Of a DNA stretch of 64,000 nucleotides, positions 32,439 to 44,748 are shown piece after piece. The position numbers were made by a program, and so were the translations under genes. Below the pieces are notes generated by a model that did not search any database, had not been told where the DNA came from, and saw only the letters and a list, made by a program, of their open reading frames with translations. Within the stretch, counting starts at the first letter, position 1; each line of letters starts with the position of its first letter. The DNA comes from Sclerotiophoma versabilis (lineage: Eukaryota > Ascomycota > Dothideomycetes > Pleosporales > Didymellaceae): NCBI GenBank assembly GCA_012274445.1, contig JAAROD010000095.1, positions 682,001-746,000 of the forward strand, given 5' to 3'.

Positions 32439-33161
32439 TCACCCCATCTTCGCCTCGTCCGTCGGCTCGGAGTTAGGTGGTGTGCCGATGTCCGGGCTGG
32501 GCGTGGAATCCTCCTGCTTGAAACACTGGTAGGACTGGAGTTTGTCGTTGAAGTCGCCCTTATCGGTGAAGCCCAGATTGTCGTTGCCTGGGTAAGTTAG
32601 GGCGAGTGTGTCTGAGCCATCACTTGCGATGGGTTGGCAGAACGAGTTACTGGGGCAATATTAGCTTAGAAAGTGAGTATGCGAGAGGGACATGTACGTG
32701 TAGAAGATGCAGTAGAAGCCCGGGTCTGGTCCGATAGACGAGGCGTGGTCATCGATCACGGTGCAGTCCATGGGGTCACTTCCGAGTCGAGAGACGAGAT
32801 ACTTGCATGCACCGCCCCAGGCGATGTCCTCGCAATAGTAGACCTTTCTTGAATCAGCGCTATGTTTCCTCCGTCATTACAGATTGTTTCAACTTACACC
32901 GGCCATCGGCTCCTCATCTGCAGCCTTCACCACCGCATCTTTTTCTGGCTGAAGGTCGCGCTCCAGCCTTTCCTTGTTCTGGTTCTCGCTCTGAGCTTCT
33001 CCTTGACCGATATGACGATGCGGCCACATCCACGAGGGTGCGTTCCAGGGGAAGGTCGGTATGAAAACGTTTGGGACGCTGCAGTCCGGGCATTGCGGGC
33101 GTGGGAGAGCTAGGGTGGTGGCTGTGAAGAGAAGGGACAGGATGACGATGGCGTACATCAT
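32439..33161 (-). CDS. Small secreted protein with six or more cysteines, unknown
   Basis: Three exons, 33161-32898, 32843-32698 and 32649-32439, give 206 residues in phase, with GTAAGT and GTACAT donors. It begins with a signal peptide (MMYAIVILSLLFTATTLALP), then PRPQCPDCSVPN and a Gln/Glu/Lys-rich linker. The folded part has spaced cysteines in VYYCEDIAWGGACKYL, MDCTVIDDHASSIGPDPGFY, CIFYTNSFCQ and QSYQCFKQ. The SS.GPD.GFYC pattern recurs in small secreted proteins of Dothideomycetes, as far as I recall, and may be a crystallin-like fold; both points are inference. The tail is acidic and proline-rich. It is a candidate effector or cell-wall-associated protein. Confidence 0.7.
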
Positions 33162-33952
33162 GACTGAGATGTACTACGCGGGGCAAAGACAGTTGAAAGA
33201 TTGAATGTCTTTGGGTGATGGAGAAGTGCTTTTGTACTTGGGTTGGTCGAGGCTGGCGAGTGCTGGCTGGCAGGAATGTGTTTGTCTGGGCATCTTCTTA
33301 TACGTTTCCTGCCCTGTGTTTGGAGATGTTTTGGTGAAGCAAGGTGATCATGTGTTGTCGCTGTCATCGAGTCGTCGTTGCCGTCGATGGACTGGTTGTC
33401 GCAAAATGATGCTCGAAAGTAGCACTGCTCCCTCCTCAGACAGACGTTGTGGCAGGTCGCACAAGGTTCGCTACCACCTGCAGCACGCGACCTTTCTGCA
33501 AGCAGGCAGAGCGCAAGTGCGTCAGGTGCTCCAGCGGAAAAGTGCACTGTCTTGATGATAGTGGCATCAAGTTGGTATCGCAGTGGCTGAGGTGTAAAAA
33601 CTGTGAGGCGGCGTACGAGGCGCTGTGATGGCTTGGTAGGAATACGTGCGTTCAGCAGTGCACAACCTGTCAACGGCAAACCATTGTCGCGCCCACCTGT
33701 GCAGCCATTAGCACTCGTGCAGTTGTTTGTTGTACACAGAACGGTCTTGCATGCGTGACAACGGTTGTGTGGAGGGTAGCAGGCAGAAAGTGGTGTCCCT
33801 TGCTGGGTGTCATGGTCTATAGAACACAGTAGTGGGTACAAACATACAGGCGGACGCGAGGGTATCTTTCGCGCTTCCCATGACGCAAACAAACAATCAC
33901 TAACTCCAAAATGCAGCGTCCTCTTTTCATTACCATGTTTGTCGCTCCGTGT
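33162..33952. other. Promoter of the secreted protein and 3' flank of the TMEM115-like gene
   Basis: A minus-strand frame of 244 codons crosses it but is Cys/Thr/Arg-mixed with no domain and overlaps the promoter. I do not call it a gene. Confidence 0.45.
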
Positions 33953-35100
33953 TCATGACGCAGACTGTGCTGGGGCGTCTGGTCGTTCAGGTTCGTAATT
34001 GGTCTCGCCCAAGACGTTCGAGGCCTCGGATGCTGATGGCGCAGCAGGTGCTGCAGTGCGAGCAGCGGCAGCATGCAGACGCTGGTCCAAGGCCTTCAAC
34101 GCTAGTGCGCGCCGTCGCTCGGCCTCTGCGCGTGTGGCTCCTCCTCTTCCACCCCTGCTGTTGGGGTTCATAATGCTCGGCAAGCCTCCCTCAGCGCGGG
34201 CGGTTGCCTGGTCGTTTCCTGCGTCGACGTCCTCGGTGGAGAAGGGAGTGCAGACGCCCAGGGAGATGAGGACGTTGTAGACACCGTCTGCGAAGTGGCC
34301 AATAGGCGTCTGGAGGGGCTCGGGGAAGAAATGGGCAAAGGCAAACGTGTCAGAGGCATCACCCTTGATGACTGAGCCGTCGCCGGTGGCTGCAGAGGAG
34401 AGCGAGGGGCTGACGCGGTAGAAGCGCAGGTAGACCCAGGCGGTGAGGAAGCCAAAGTAGGCCAGGAACATGGCCGTTTCGGTGCCGAGGAGGATGGCAG
34501 AGAGGGTGTTGGCGAGCAGGAAGATGGCGGGGAAGTGCTTGACGCGCATGCGGACGAGGCCTTTGGCGATGGCGACGGTGTGCTCGGGGACGAGCTGCTT
34601 GAAGGAGACGAGGAAGCCGGCCTGGATGGCGATGCCGCCGGAGATGGTGGTGCGGCTGGGTGGAGTCAGCGGCGGAGCGGGGACGAGATGGCATGTACGT
34701 ACAGTGGCACCGTGTTGGCGGAGACGACATAGGCGGCCAGGTAGAGCAGGAAGCTCAGGAGGTTGGGCACCATAGCGACGAACAGGATGAACTTGGCAAA
34801 CTCCTTCTCGCCCCATGCGCGCTCCAGGTAGCGGCCGCCGTAGAACAGGGTGGCGCCGTTGATGAGGAGGCCGGCGAGGTTCTGCTCGACGACGGTGGCC
34901 AGGGCGAAGACCCAGGGGTAGACGACCGAGGCGCCAGGCACGATGGTGAGGTAGGGGACGCCGTTGCCGACGCCGACCAACGGCTGCTCGACCTTCTCGA
35001 CCCAGCCGGCGTTTGGGCGCAGGAGGAAGTTGAGCAGGGTGAAGCAGACGGTGGCCGCCAGCAGGCCGCGGGTCACGGGCGGCAGGTTGATGCGGGCCAT
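33953..35100 (-). CDS. TMEM115/Yol107w-like Golgi membrane protein
   Basis: Two exons, 35100-34703 and 34655-33953, encode 366 residues. The intron is GTACGT to CACCCAG, 47 bp, and restores NTVPLRTTISGGIAIQAGF. The membrane part is rhomboid-like, with GLLAATVCFTLLNFLL, VVYPWVFALATVVEQNLAGL, the conserved GGRYLERAWGEKEFAKFI, and ISGGIAIQAGFLVSFKQLVPEH. The rhomboid catalytic serine motif GxSG is absent, so it is a pseudoprotease-type member (DUF1751). Known relatives sit in the Golgi and act in retrograde transport. The C-terminal 110 residues are cytosolic, Ala/Arg-rich (RAEAERRRALALKALDQRL). The frame stays open upstream of the ATG at 35100, but that stretch is repeat-derived and is not used. 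Divergent from the WD40 gene at 35580. Confidence 0.9.
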
Positions 35101-35579
35101 GGCAGGGCGGGCGGGCGGGCGGACGGACGGGCGTGGGAGGTGCGAGACAGGCTGCAGGCAGTGGGAGCGGGGAGCGTCGAGCGTCGGGGTGGAGCTGCGA
35201 GCTTCGAGCTGCGAGCGTCGGGGTGGAGCTGCGGCCGGCAGACCAGGATACGGTGGCTTGGGCGGTGGCTTGAGCAGTGGCTTGAGCAGTGGCTGGCGTG
35301 GTGGCTGGCGCGATGGCTCGCCCGCTCAGTGGCTCGGCTGGCTGGCGGCGATCCATCCGATCCGTAGGGCGGCGGCCCCGGGGACTTTGGCTCTGGCCTA
35401 GCGGGACGAATTGCAGGCCGGCAGCCTCGATGCTATGCACCTCCACCCAGCACCTCACGACCAGCACCGCCTGCGCGCACAGCTCCGCGCGCCCCCCCCA
35501 CCGCCATTGCTTCACCGTCGCGCCCCTCACAGCCGTCGACGACCACCCCCTTGGCGCCTGCCGCGGCCCAGAATGCGCC
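35101..35579. promoter_or_regulatory. GC-rich bidirectional promoter with minisatellite repeats
   Basis: This 479-bp space separates the divergent TMEM115-like and LisH/WD40 genes. It is very GC-rich. It contains two copies of a unit with GCGAGCGTCGGGGTGGAGCT (about 35172-35234) and an array of diverged 12-bp units around GGTGGCTTGAGC (about 35251-35345). Both long open frames here exist because the repeats lack stop codons. Confidence 0.7.
35251..35345. repeat. Minisatellite of diverged 12-bp GGTGGCTTGAGC-like units
   Basis: Successive units read GGTGGCTTGGGC, GGTGGCTTGAGC, AGTGGCTTGAGC and AGTGGCTGGCGT, then more diverged copies toward 35345. Confidence 0.75.
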
Positions 35580-37572
35580 ATGGCCCTCAGCAGCAATGTC
35601 GTTAACTACCTAGGTACTGCCCCGTCCCACGCCCCAGCCCCGCCGCTCCCAGCTGTCCACGGCGGCAGTCGCAGTGTCTTGCTTGCTAATGGCCTGCAGT
35701 ATGGCGCTACCTGCAGGAGGCAGGCTTCGGCAACGCCGCCCTGCAGCTGTCACGGTGCTGGCTGCGCGACCCCGACTCCCTTCCCTTCGCCAAGAACGTC
35801 TCTGCCCACGCGCTCATCAGGATCCTGCAAGATGGCATGGCCTTCGACAAGCTGCGCGCTGAGGCCTCCAACGTACGCCCGAGCATGCCTCCGTCCACCT
35901 GTCCTGGCGCTGACTGTCGCAGACCGACACCATGTACGACTTCGGCTCCGACCACGGACGGCCCTACTCTGCGCGCAACGGCGAGCTGCTCACCCTCGAC
36001 AAGGGCATTCCCGCCCACGAAATCGCCGCCGAGGCTGCGAACGGGGCCCCGCCAGAGCCGCCGCCGAAGAAGGGCGTCAAGAGGAAGAAGCAGCCAAAGA
36101 CGAACGGCGTGCCCGCCGAAGCGCGCCCGGAACGCTCAGAGCCAGAGGCCAATGGAGACGCCATGGATGTCGACCAGAACGGGACTGCCCAGCCCACCAC
36201 CAGCGCGACCAGTGCCCGGGCAGACTCCGAGCCCGCGCCCTCCGAAGCAGAGTCACCATCAGTCACCGACATACCCATATCCACATTGCGCATTGGCGCC
36301 GACGCATTAATACAGACAGACGACATTGCCGACCTCACTCTGGACACCACATTCGTACCCGCTCCAAAGGATTTCCAAAGGGTAGTCGAGCACACATCGT
36401 GGGGGCCCGAAGAAGCCCCACTTCTACTGGCTGCCGGCAAGTCTCTTCTCCAGCTGCACAATGTGGCCAAGCCTACAAATCAAGCCGAGCACGCTCCCGT
36501 ACTTACAATGGATCTGCCCATGCCTGTCAGTGACTTTGACATCACTGCGTTGTGTTGGCAGTCAGAAGGCGAGATTACAGTATCCGCGCGAGAGCAGTGC
36601 GTCAACGAAGTAGGCGAGAAGATGACCATGGACAAGCTGATCAAAGTTGTTGGCGACACCTCGCATGCCATATCCTCCACCGCTGGACTAGTCACAACTT
36701 TGAGGTGGAACCCTGGGAAAGAGTTGCTCTTGTCCATCTCGACAGACGGCGAGAAGGGTTCTATCAAGATTTGGAAGCACGATAGTGACTCGATACCTGC
36801 ATGGACCGATTTCACGAGCACACAGATATACGACGCCTACTGGATCAGCGATTTTGCCTTTGTCGTCTGTGGTACTGAGCTGTTCAAGATATATGAGGTC
36901 AACGGGGAATCATTAACAACACAACGAACACTCGACACAAGCATTACATGGGAGACCATCAAATACGACACATCATCTGGAATCATCGCTACCCTCGGCG
37001 TGCGTGAACAGCAGTACTATCTTGGCATCTTGCACCCGAACGACTCAATCAACCTCCAGGTCCACGAGTATCCCGATCGATATCCTAACGATCTCGACTT
37101 CCGAGTCAAAACTGCAAATAACACCCTCACAAATGGTACATCACTGCCCACCACACTCCTCGCAACCTGCTCATTATCCGGCCACACACGCATATGGGAC
37201 GCCAACGAGCCTTTTACCTGCGTCCGGCGACTATCGACAACTGATAGCAGCCAAGCCTTCAAGACTGCTTTCTCACCTGACGGCACTCTCCTTGCGGCTG
37301 CTGGACCAGACGCCGTCACAATCTGGGATATTGAGAAACGTGAAGTACCAGTCGCTTGCTGGCGCGCGAAACAATTTCCTGCCAACAAGTGGAACCCGGG
37401 TGTAGATGGCGAATTCAATCTAGGCTGGGATCACGACAGTTCGAGGATATCCATCGCGCTTGGTAACCAGGTGAGTACTTCTAGGCTGGACGTGGAGTGC
37501 CTCAAGACTAGCGTATCGCGTCGAACAGCCACTAACATTGTGCAGATTGCAGTCATCCCAATCCCCCGATAG
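35580..37572 (+). CDS. LisH and WD40 protein, TBL1/Sif2-like corepressor subunit
   Basis: Four exons, 35580-35613, 35700-35872, 35923-37470 and 37546-37572, give 593 residues. The first join rebuilds the LisH motif (NVVNYLVWRYLQEAGFGNAA) and is decisive for the start. After the LisH comes GRPYSARNGELLTLDKGIP, then a lysine-rich nuclear signal (KKGVKRKKQPK) in a disordered Ala/Pro/Glu stretch of about 80 residues. WD40 blades follow, for example TTLRWNPGKELLLSISTDGE, TCSLSGHTRIWD and TAFSPDGTLLAAAGPDAVTIWD. Known relatives are Sif2 in the yeast Set3 histone deacetylase complex and TBL1 in metazoan NCoR/SMRT. A nuclear corepressor role is expected. The last exon has only eight codons plus the stop. 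Confidence 0.88.
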
Positions 37573-38106
37573 CGTCGGCATTTGCAGTTAGTATCCGGTA
37601 AAGCGCTGATATATCGACCAACGAGAGTCGCCTACTGGGAGAGTCCGGCCTGGCTCATACGTACGTCGCGGGAGAAAAGGGGAAAGGGGTGGCGCAGGAG
37701 CGCCATGCGCGCACTCGGCGATAATCGCACGCCGAGTGCACGAAGGGTTTGGCGTGGGACTGGGTTGAAGATTCGTGGAGTTGGAAAGGCAGCGTGAGGT
37801 TGCCGAGTACGCCCATGTTACTATAACATATATCAATATTGGATAACACAAGACATGCAAAGCATACATTCAGCATAAAGTCTGTAATTGCATCCAGGCT
37901 CCCTTGTGCTTTACGACTTCAGATACTTGGGTATGGCTGGGACCCCTGCGACGCATCGCAAGAAGCCTACATCACCAAGTGTGCTTGACGCTGAATTTGA
38001 CACGTGCCACCCAACTCCAAGCTGATAAGAGAAAGGGTATGGTGCTGTTGAAAATCAAAGAAAAGTTTCCTCCCTGTCCTGTCCTGTCCTGTCCTGTCCG
38101 CCACAA
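37573..38106. other. Intergenic between converging WD40 and Zn2Cys6 genes
   Basis: No gene is supported. A (CCTGT)5 microsatellite at 38073-38097 lies ten bases past the stop codon of the transcription factor. Confidence 0.55.
38073..38097. repeat. (CCTGT)5 microsatellite
   Basis: Five exact pentamer copies in the 3' UTR side of the Zn2Cys6 gene. Confidence 0.9.
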
Positions 38107-40669
38107 CTACCTCGCCATGTGATAATTGTCGACGAATATGGGTGTCCCGTTGAAAGCTGGAAACGAAGCCGCGGTCGACACAGGATCGAATGCTGCCTGC
38201 GGAACGTACTGTGTCGGTACGTAGGGCACCATGCCCGGCTCAACGGCGTGTTGTACATCGCCTCCATGGGCGGAATCCGCCTTCCACATCGCCGCCGCGT
38301 CGACGGGGTGTCGTCTCAAGACCATCTCGAAGGTGCTGACAGCGACTTGGTAGGCTCGCTCAGCGACAGGATCCGGCATCATCTGCAACCACCGAATCGC
38401 TTTCTTCACGTAATGCACCAGAAGCATGCTGTCCTGCGATATGGACGCCGGGTAGGACAGCCCAAGCAGGAGCACCGACACGGCCTGCATCATGTGGTGC
38501 ACAAGACACCACCAAGGACCCTGGTCGTATTGAAAGTGAGCGTTGAGCTCGTCCGGTAGGAAGTCCACAATCATTTTCGCCGCGTCGATACAGCTATTGC
38601 CCATCCGTCTGGCGAAGCTCGCTTCGTTGCCTTCCCTCCAGCTCGGCCTTCGGGGCGTGAGACACGGGCGCCCCACCAACATCCTGGCGCTGCAGAGTTG
38701 GTATCCAAGAAGCACGCGTTCACGGGTGAAGACCATGCTGACGGTATTGACTGGGTCCTGGAAATTGAATTCCTGCGGAAGAGACAGCACCCATTGATCA
38801 AGGCGCTGGCTTAGCCGGGTCATCTCTTGTTGATTCTCGGCTGCAGATCTGGTGACGGTCGATGCAGCATAAAGCGACATAAGTATGTTCTGAGTTATGA
38901 TCGACAACTGGACAGTGGCTTTGAAGTACGAGCCAGAGTTTGCCTCTGTTGTGCCAAGTGCTACAGGTGTGCGGGGAGGGTTAACCGGACTGTTTGACCA
39001 GCTATGAGGAGTAGACACAAAACTCGTCGAGCTTTCCTTGCGCATCCGATATGCGGCCTCGGTTTGATCCGAGATTTGTTCTTCGGTCACGGGCATTGGT
39101 AGAGGGACTGAGCAGCAAGAGTCAACAACAATACTGGGTCGACCGGTTATAACGCTGAGTGTTCGCTCGAGCGAGTATAAACTCCACCACGTGCGAACCA
39201 GCGTTTCTCGCTTTACTGCCGTGGCGGACGGATCTTCGTTACGGACATGAAGGCCAAGAGTATACGCGAAACGGAGGGCTATTCCGACAATCGTCCACGC
39301 ACTGTTTTGTAATCAGCAACGCTCCTGAAGCATCTTGGTTCTTGATGGACGTGACATACCGGCTAACTTGTCCAACAGACAGCCAGTAGAATGCGAGGAG
39401 CCCAAGACTTTGGATCTGGGGCACATCCGAATGGCTTGTCATGGTGGTTTCATTCAGACCAAATGCTCTGGCTCGCGCCTGGTAGATGAGATGATCGCGT
39501 TCATCTGCTCGCCAGCTGGCCTTGGACAAGTGCGAATACTTGGCGCCTATTGCAAACACAAGGTTGAGGATCGCCTGCCATTTCGGGCTGAGACGCGGTG
39601 CATTGCCGTTCGCCAGTGCTGCGAAGTACTTACGGAACTGGTCCTCGAATGTCTTCCGGGGCAAGATTGGGAAGGAGTCGTGCACTTTACTCATGTAGCA
39701 ACCCAGGAGTCTCTCAGCAGTCTCCAGCTGTGGCAAGTCGTAAGGGTCGACAAAGAAATCAATGTCCACACTCTCGCTATCAGTCCAAAAGCTGTATGAA
39801 CTTATCTGTTCGTTACCGAGGCCAGGGGTGTATGAAGTTCTTCGCTGGAAACAGCCAGCTTCTTCATCTGTTCGTTCCAGCTGTGCTAGGGCAGCAGCTC
39901 GCAACCATCGAACTTCCGAGTATCTGCCAGCGAAGCCAGTCGCACGCGCTCGGTCATTGAGGTGCAGATCCTCGTCAAGAAGGTCCATTGATTCAGTATC
40001 GAGCTCATCCTGGTGGTCCTGGACAACCAATTCAAGCCCTTCTTGCGATCCGTTAGCATCAGCCTCGAGATAAGAGGATGCTGTTATCTGCTGGGACTCT
40101 GACATCTCCTCTTCGACCTACGATGATGTTAGCAACGAGAGTTGATACTCATGTTTATTCGATCAGACGTACGGCTTCCAGAAGTTCAGCAATCCTAGCA
40201 TCGTCATCCGCATTTGCGCAAGACCTTAGGCCTTTCAACAAGCTGGCCATCTGCTGGCATCGTTCGGTGACGCTGACTCGGTCAGTTTGAGGTTAGAACA
40301 CCATGATCGGGACCGCTCTCACATCTTCAGCCTGTCTTTTCGAGGCATAATGTATACACACTCTCGATTCGTAGTCGCGCAATGCCTGCACTGCGGCCTT
40401 TCACCGGTGCATTTGATCTTATGAGACCGACACTAGATATGTACGCCGTTAGCCAAACAATCTACAACATCATCCGATCGGAGACTTGTGACGACCTCCA
40501 ACACAACAAATTAGGTCTTGTGCGCCAGTATTGTCGTTCAGATTGAGAGATGGCAACATACAGCGGTGCATGCACGCGGAACCCGGCGTCGCTCTTTGAT
40601 TGCATTCTGTCCTTGACCGGGTCTCTGCAATCGAGGAATTGCCACTTTGCGTTTCTCGAGCGGCGTCAT
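38107..40669 (-). CDS. Zn2Cys6 transcription factor with fungal-specific TF domain
   Basis: Five exons, 40669-40562, 40432-40323, 40272-40173, 40117-39360 and 39301-38107, give 756 residues in phase. The DNA-binding cluster spans the first intron: RRRVPRACTA joins CRSHKIKCTGERPQCRHC, giving Cys34-37-44-51-54-61, the classic C-x2-C-x6-C-x6-C-x2-C-x6-C. The start MTPLEKRKVA is the first ATG in that frame. A linker helix (TERCQQMASLLKGL) follows, then an acidic region. The fungal-specific middle homology domain includes HDSFPILPRKTFEDQF, GIALRFAYTLGLHV, TWWSLYSLERTLSVITGRPS and SCCSVPLP. It probably acts as a nuclear dimeric regulator; its target is unknown. No metabolic genes adjoin it closely: a gene-poor region lies upstream. 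Confidence 0.9.
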
Positions 40670-43600
40670 CGCAAGGTTCGTTGGATTCATCGGTCTTGAG
40701 GACGTGGTCTACGCGCGCACCGCTGGCCGAAAGATTTGGATGGTACCTCAAGGAACAACTGCTAACCCGCGAGTTGATAAGATTCTAGAATACCGGTGGT
40801 GAACGGATTGGGGAGGTCATTAACGTTTTGCTGGGGTATGGCTATGCATGTGGTTCCATTTCTAGTAAGGGCGTGGATCAAGAGACGACCAGCGGGTCTT
40901 GACATTCAAAAGGCGTAGGGCCGCCTGGTTCTTCACCAAAATACATGCCCCAAACTGGATTCTGGACAGATGCTGAGGTAATCCTGCAACTACCTGTCAG
41001 AAGTCCCGGCAAAGAAGTCCGCCCCAATGAGCAACCGAGGACAAGCTCCAGGGACCTACCGCGTTCATCTACTTCTGGAACAGACTTTGCATGTGGTCCA
41101 CAGCGCTGTGTGCTAGGGTCATACTCGCTTCCTGTCAGCCTCTTGAACCGAACTCTTCGCTCGGATCAGTTGCAAACTCACTCCGACTTGAGATCAGATT
41201 AGCGCATGTAAGCGATGGACTTTGGAGGTGCGCATCGACATTAGAATGATATACAACGGTCGAGGACAGTGCGCCGTGAAGATCTCTTCGATATGTCATT
41301 ACACACTGGAATCCGCTCCGTTGAGAGCGGGTGCCTTCGCCGCTAGCTAACGTGCACAGTTGCACGACATGCGACCCGTCCCTTGACTACGGCACCCGCT
41401 GTCCCCGCATGTCTAGGCGCAGAATTGCCTCGGAAAACTCACACCACCCCGTCTGCACAGAGTGGTAGCACGAGATACTGCGAAGATAACGCGAATGCCT
41501 TTCGTCTGGTTTAGACGGTGGATGCTCTAGCAGAAATTCGCTAGCTGGTTCATGCAGAGCGGCGGATCGGATCTCTGTCCGGTAGGGAGATACCGCCAAT
41601 GCGGTCTGACGATCCACACGAGCATAGGACCTTGCATGTCCCGTGAATGGACGTATTTAAAATTACAGACAGTTTCTACTTCGATACGAGTAATCATTTT
41701 GGGTTGTAAATGTGCACCAGATAGACAGTGAAATGTATAGTAATGACCGCGTACTAGTACTAAGCCCGTGTTCACCGTTCAGATTGAGTGACCCAACGAA
41801 AGCTGGCTACAGGCACGCTCTTGCCGTCGCGACACTATCCTAGGGCTTGGAACGAGTAGCACTTGGTGATTGCAGTCCGCCAGTTGCTGTTCCGCTCATT
41901 TGAAAGTTCTTTGCGGTTAGTTACGTGTGTGGAGAAGGGTTTAGCTTGTGTCGTTTGCGCGTCAGTGTGTCGCTCTCCAGTGCCGCACAAAGCGGGCTTG
42001 ATTGGAATGGAGATTACTCCCGTATGTCATGACCTGTGATTGGTGGGAAAGTCCACCGCACATCACATTCGTTTCCTCTATCAGCTCGGCTATGCTACGC
42101 TGCTTTGAGGGCGGCCGTGAGAATTCTTGATAGGCTTGCCATGGAGCAACGCGGCCTCTAGACAGATGCTCTTCTTTACAACACTACATGGTTACGTGTT
42201 CATGCCTTACAAGCAGGTGCGTTGTACGCTGGCCAAAGGCTGCAAGGATCCCTAATCGAACCTTGCATACTTAAACTTCACCAAGATATGCACTGTCCGC
42301 CGTTCCCCGCTCCCGCGGATGCCACCTGCAGGCGCACCAGCTACAAGCAAGACAAAGCCTCGAACAACAGCAGCGAAGCCACAAAGCGTACTTGCTAGGC
42401 CAGAACAACCTGAAGACCTCCTTTAGGACTCCTTTGGCACAGACAGTCTTCGCTCCCTCTCTATACCAACATGCCTAATGCAGTGTCATTGCTATCGATC
42501 GCAGATGCGTTGGAATACTGATGATCGAGCGCAGGAAGCGGCCTTCACCCAATCGCTGTCCACGCACAATCCTCGATTGCGGCTACCAAGATCCTGAAAG
42601 CGGCCGATTGCATCTATCCCATGTCAATGCCAGCATGCAAAGGCGCCTCAATGTGTCTCCTATATGTTGCATAAGCTCCCCAACGTACTCATTTCCACTA
42701 CGTCTGCCTTCTCAAATATGGAAGCGGCTTTGGAGTCCATGTCAACTCGAACCCTGGAAGGAGCGACCGTCGGCAGCTTCGATGCGGCCCTTCTCACCGA
42801 GCAAATCATGCTCTGCAGCGGGGCTCTTCCGCTCGGCACATGCGTTCCGAATGCGACTTAGGCCTTTGTGGAACCAAAGACGGGTAAACGGTGTACAGAT
42901 TCACGAGCCACGCCTGTATTGGGTTACAACTTGTGGTATCCCGAAAATCACAGCTGTCTTATGGAATACATTTTTGGTAACGAAGCAATGGGCTGTTAAC
43001 TTTGAAGATCAAACCGAGGTTCAGTCTAGCTCAGGCAGTATCGGTGTGGTAGGTCTGGCAAACGGTCTGAACAAGATCTACATGTGGCAGTATTCGCATT
43101 TTGGTTCACGTAGAGGCCTTTCCCAATCTCTACACCGTCACCAGAAAGGGTCGCGAACCGTGACTGGAGCACGAAAGTCAGGAATGTTGATGTGTCGCGA
43201 TAAACCAATGTTTCCGAGTTTTACCTGGCCCTCTTGCAACGTGCCCCTCCCTGCCTTGTGCTGTACGTTCTAAGATCGCTGGGACTGAATATGCATCTCC
43301 GCGGCCCCAACAGTTGAGTGCTCACAAGATCTCACTGGACTCAGCATCAGAACCCGCGCATGTGAAGCCGTTGCCGCTCTCATATTGAACTCACAAACTC
43401 ACGTTGCGTTAGGATTTTCTTCCAAGGCTCCAATCGCTCTTCAAAATCAGCGTTGTTGTTCTCAGCCTCGACTTCCGGAGCAGGATCTTCGGAGCAGAAC
43501 CGCCTCACAACTCTGTTGGAACTTTGTTGTCTGGTTCGTGGCGCCTTCTTACACATCGCACGCAGCGTCTCTGGCTCCACATGCTTAGGATAGCTTAACG

Positions 43601-44720
43601 CTTATTGCAGAACGAAGGGGACCCTTGCTGCTACTGGGAAGCGATATGCAGCATCGCAAAGCATAGAGTTTAGAAAAGCCGACTGCAGACTCGACACTTT
43701 GAACCCTCACGAAATTGTCTCGATTTACGCGAAAGAATCATTATCATGTCCAGCCGATTCAGACTATATGTCATCACGGGCCGGAAGTTCGGAATCCAGT
43801 GCAACACGAGACTTGGATTCCTGAGACTTCAGCATCTACCTAGGTGGGTCGATCTAGACGCACCAATGGGAATGCAACGCGATCGGCCGCTGTGCAGATG
43901 CATACTCTACTGTTCAGCTCCAGTTATTAGCCGACGGGTGCTTATTCAAAGTTTGATCAACTCACAGAGCGACGCGTCTGCCCTTCGGCTCCGATTTGCA
44001 GTATGCGAGCCACGCCAGCACCACGTATCAGTCCGAGAAGGTGGTGGGATGGATGGTTCAGGACGTTCCACATGCAATAGTAATACTGATAACGTCACAA
44101 AGGTGCATCTTGGCTGCGGAGTGTACTATTTAATCCAACGAGTACTTCAAACACAACCATCTCAAGGCCTGGAACAAGTAGATCTAACAACAAGAACCCC
44201 TCCCCGTTGAGTATGCAAGTCGGGGCATTGAACTTATAATCATGAAAACATCCTCGTTACGCTCTCAAGTAGTAGGAGCGGCAGCCGTGGCTCACTGTTC
44301 GCAGGGGGGCGACTGCTGGTATCTGCAGCGATACTTCGATCCACGGCACCACGCTGAAATTCCTTGGACAACACGCGTCTCACCGTCAACGAAACTTCCT
44401 GTGCGCTGGAACGGTCAATCTTGGCTGGACGGGATGTCGCGAGCTACAATCCCAGGCCGACGATTATCAACGACATCATGACTGGCGCGACTAAGGCCTG
44501 CCTGTGTTGTATTAGACTGCCGAACCGCCTATCTACTACAAAGTTTGTAGTTCTCAGATCAGCTGTGGCATCGTCTGCATGGTTTGTTGCTTGGGTTGCA
44601 GCTTCACCCTTTCGCTGTAGCTTGCTTCTAGCATGCATGCTATCTAGTTGGCATTGGGAACTATTTGTAGCACCTCAACACCGCTGGTGGTACGTGGATC
44701 GGATCCCTCTCCTACCACTG

Positions 44721-44748
44721 TCAGCCAGTCAGCCAGTCAGCCAGTCAG
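44721..44748. repeat. TCAGCCAG tandem repeat, 3.5 copies
   Basis: Exact 8-bp units head to tail. Confidence 0.9.

Noticed and set aside
33158..33892. Minus-strand frame of 244 codons
   Set aside because: No domain, mixed composition, and it overlaps the promoter of the secreted-protein gene.
35101..35596. Upstream in-frame extension of the TMEM115-like protein
   Set aside because: The extension encodes Ala/Thr/Gln repeats from the minisatellite. The ATG at 35100 gives the family's usual start.
35289..36533. Plus-strand frame of 414 codons over the divergent promoter and the WD40 gene start
   Set aside because: It is built from GC-rich repeats and runs out of frame through the LisH/WD40 exons. 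The spliced WD40 model explains the region.
42521..43273. Plus-strand frame of 250 codons in the gene-poor region
   Set aside because: No start context, introns or domain; the most protein-like stretch lies in a different frame.
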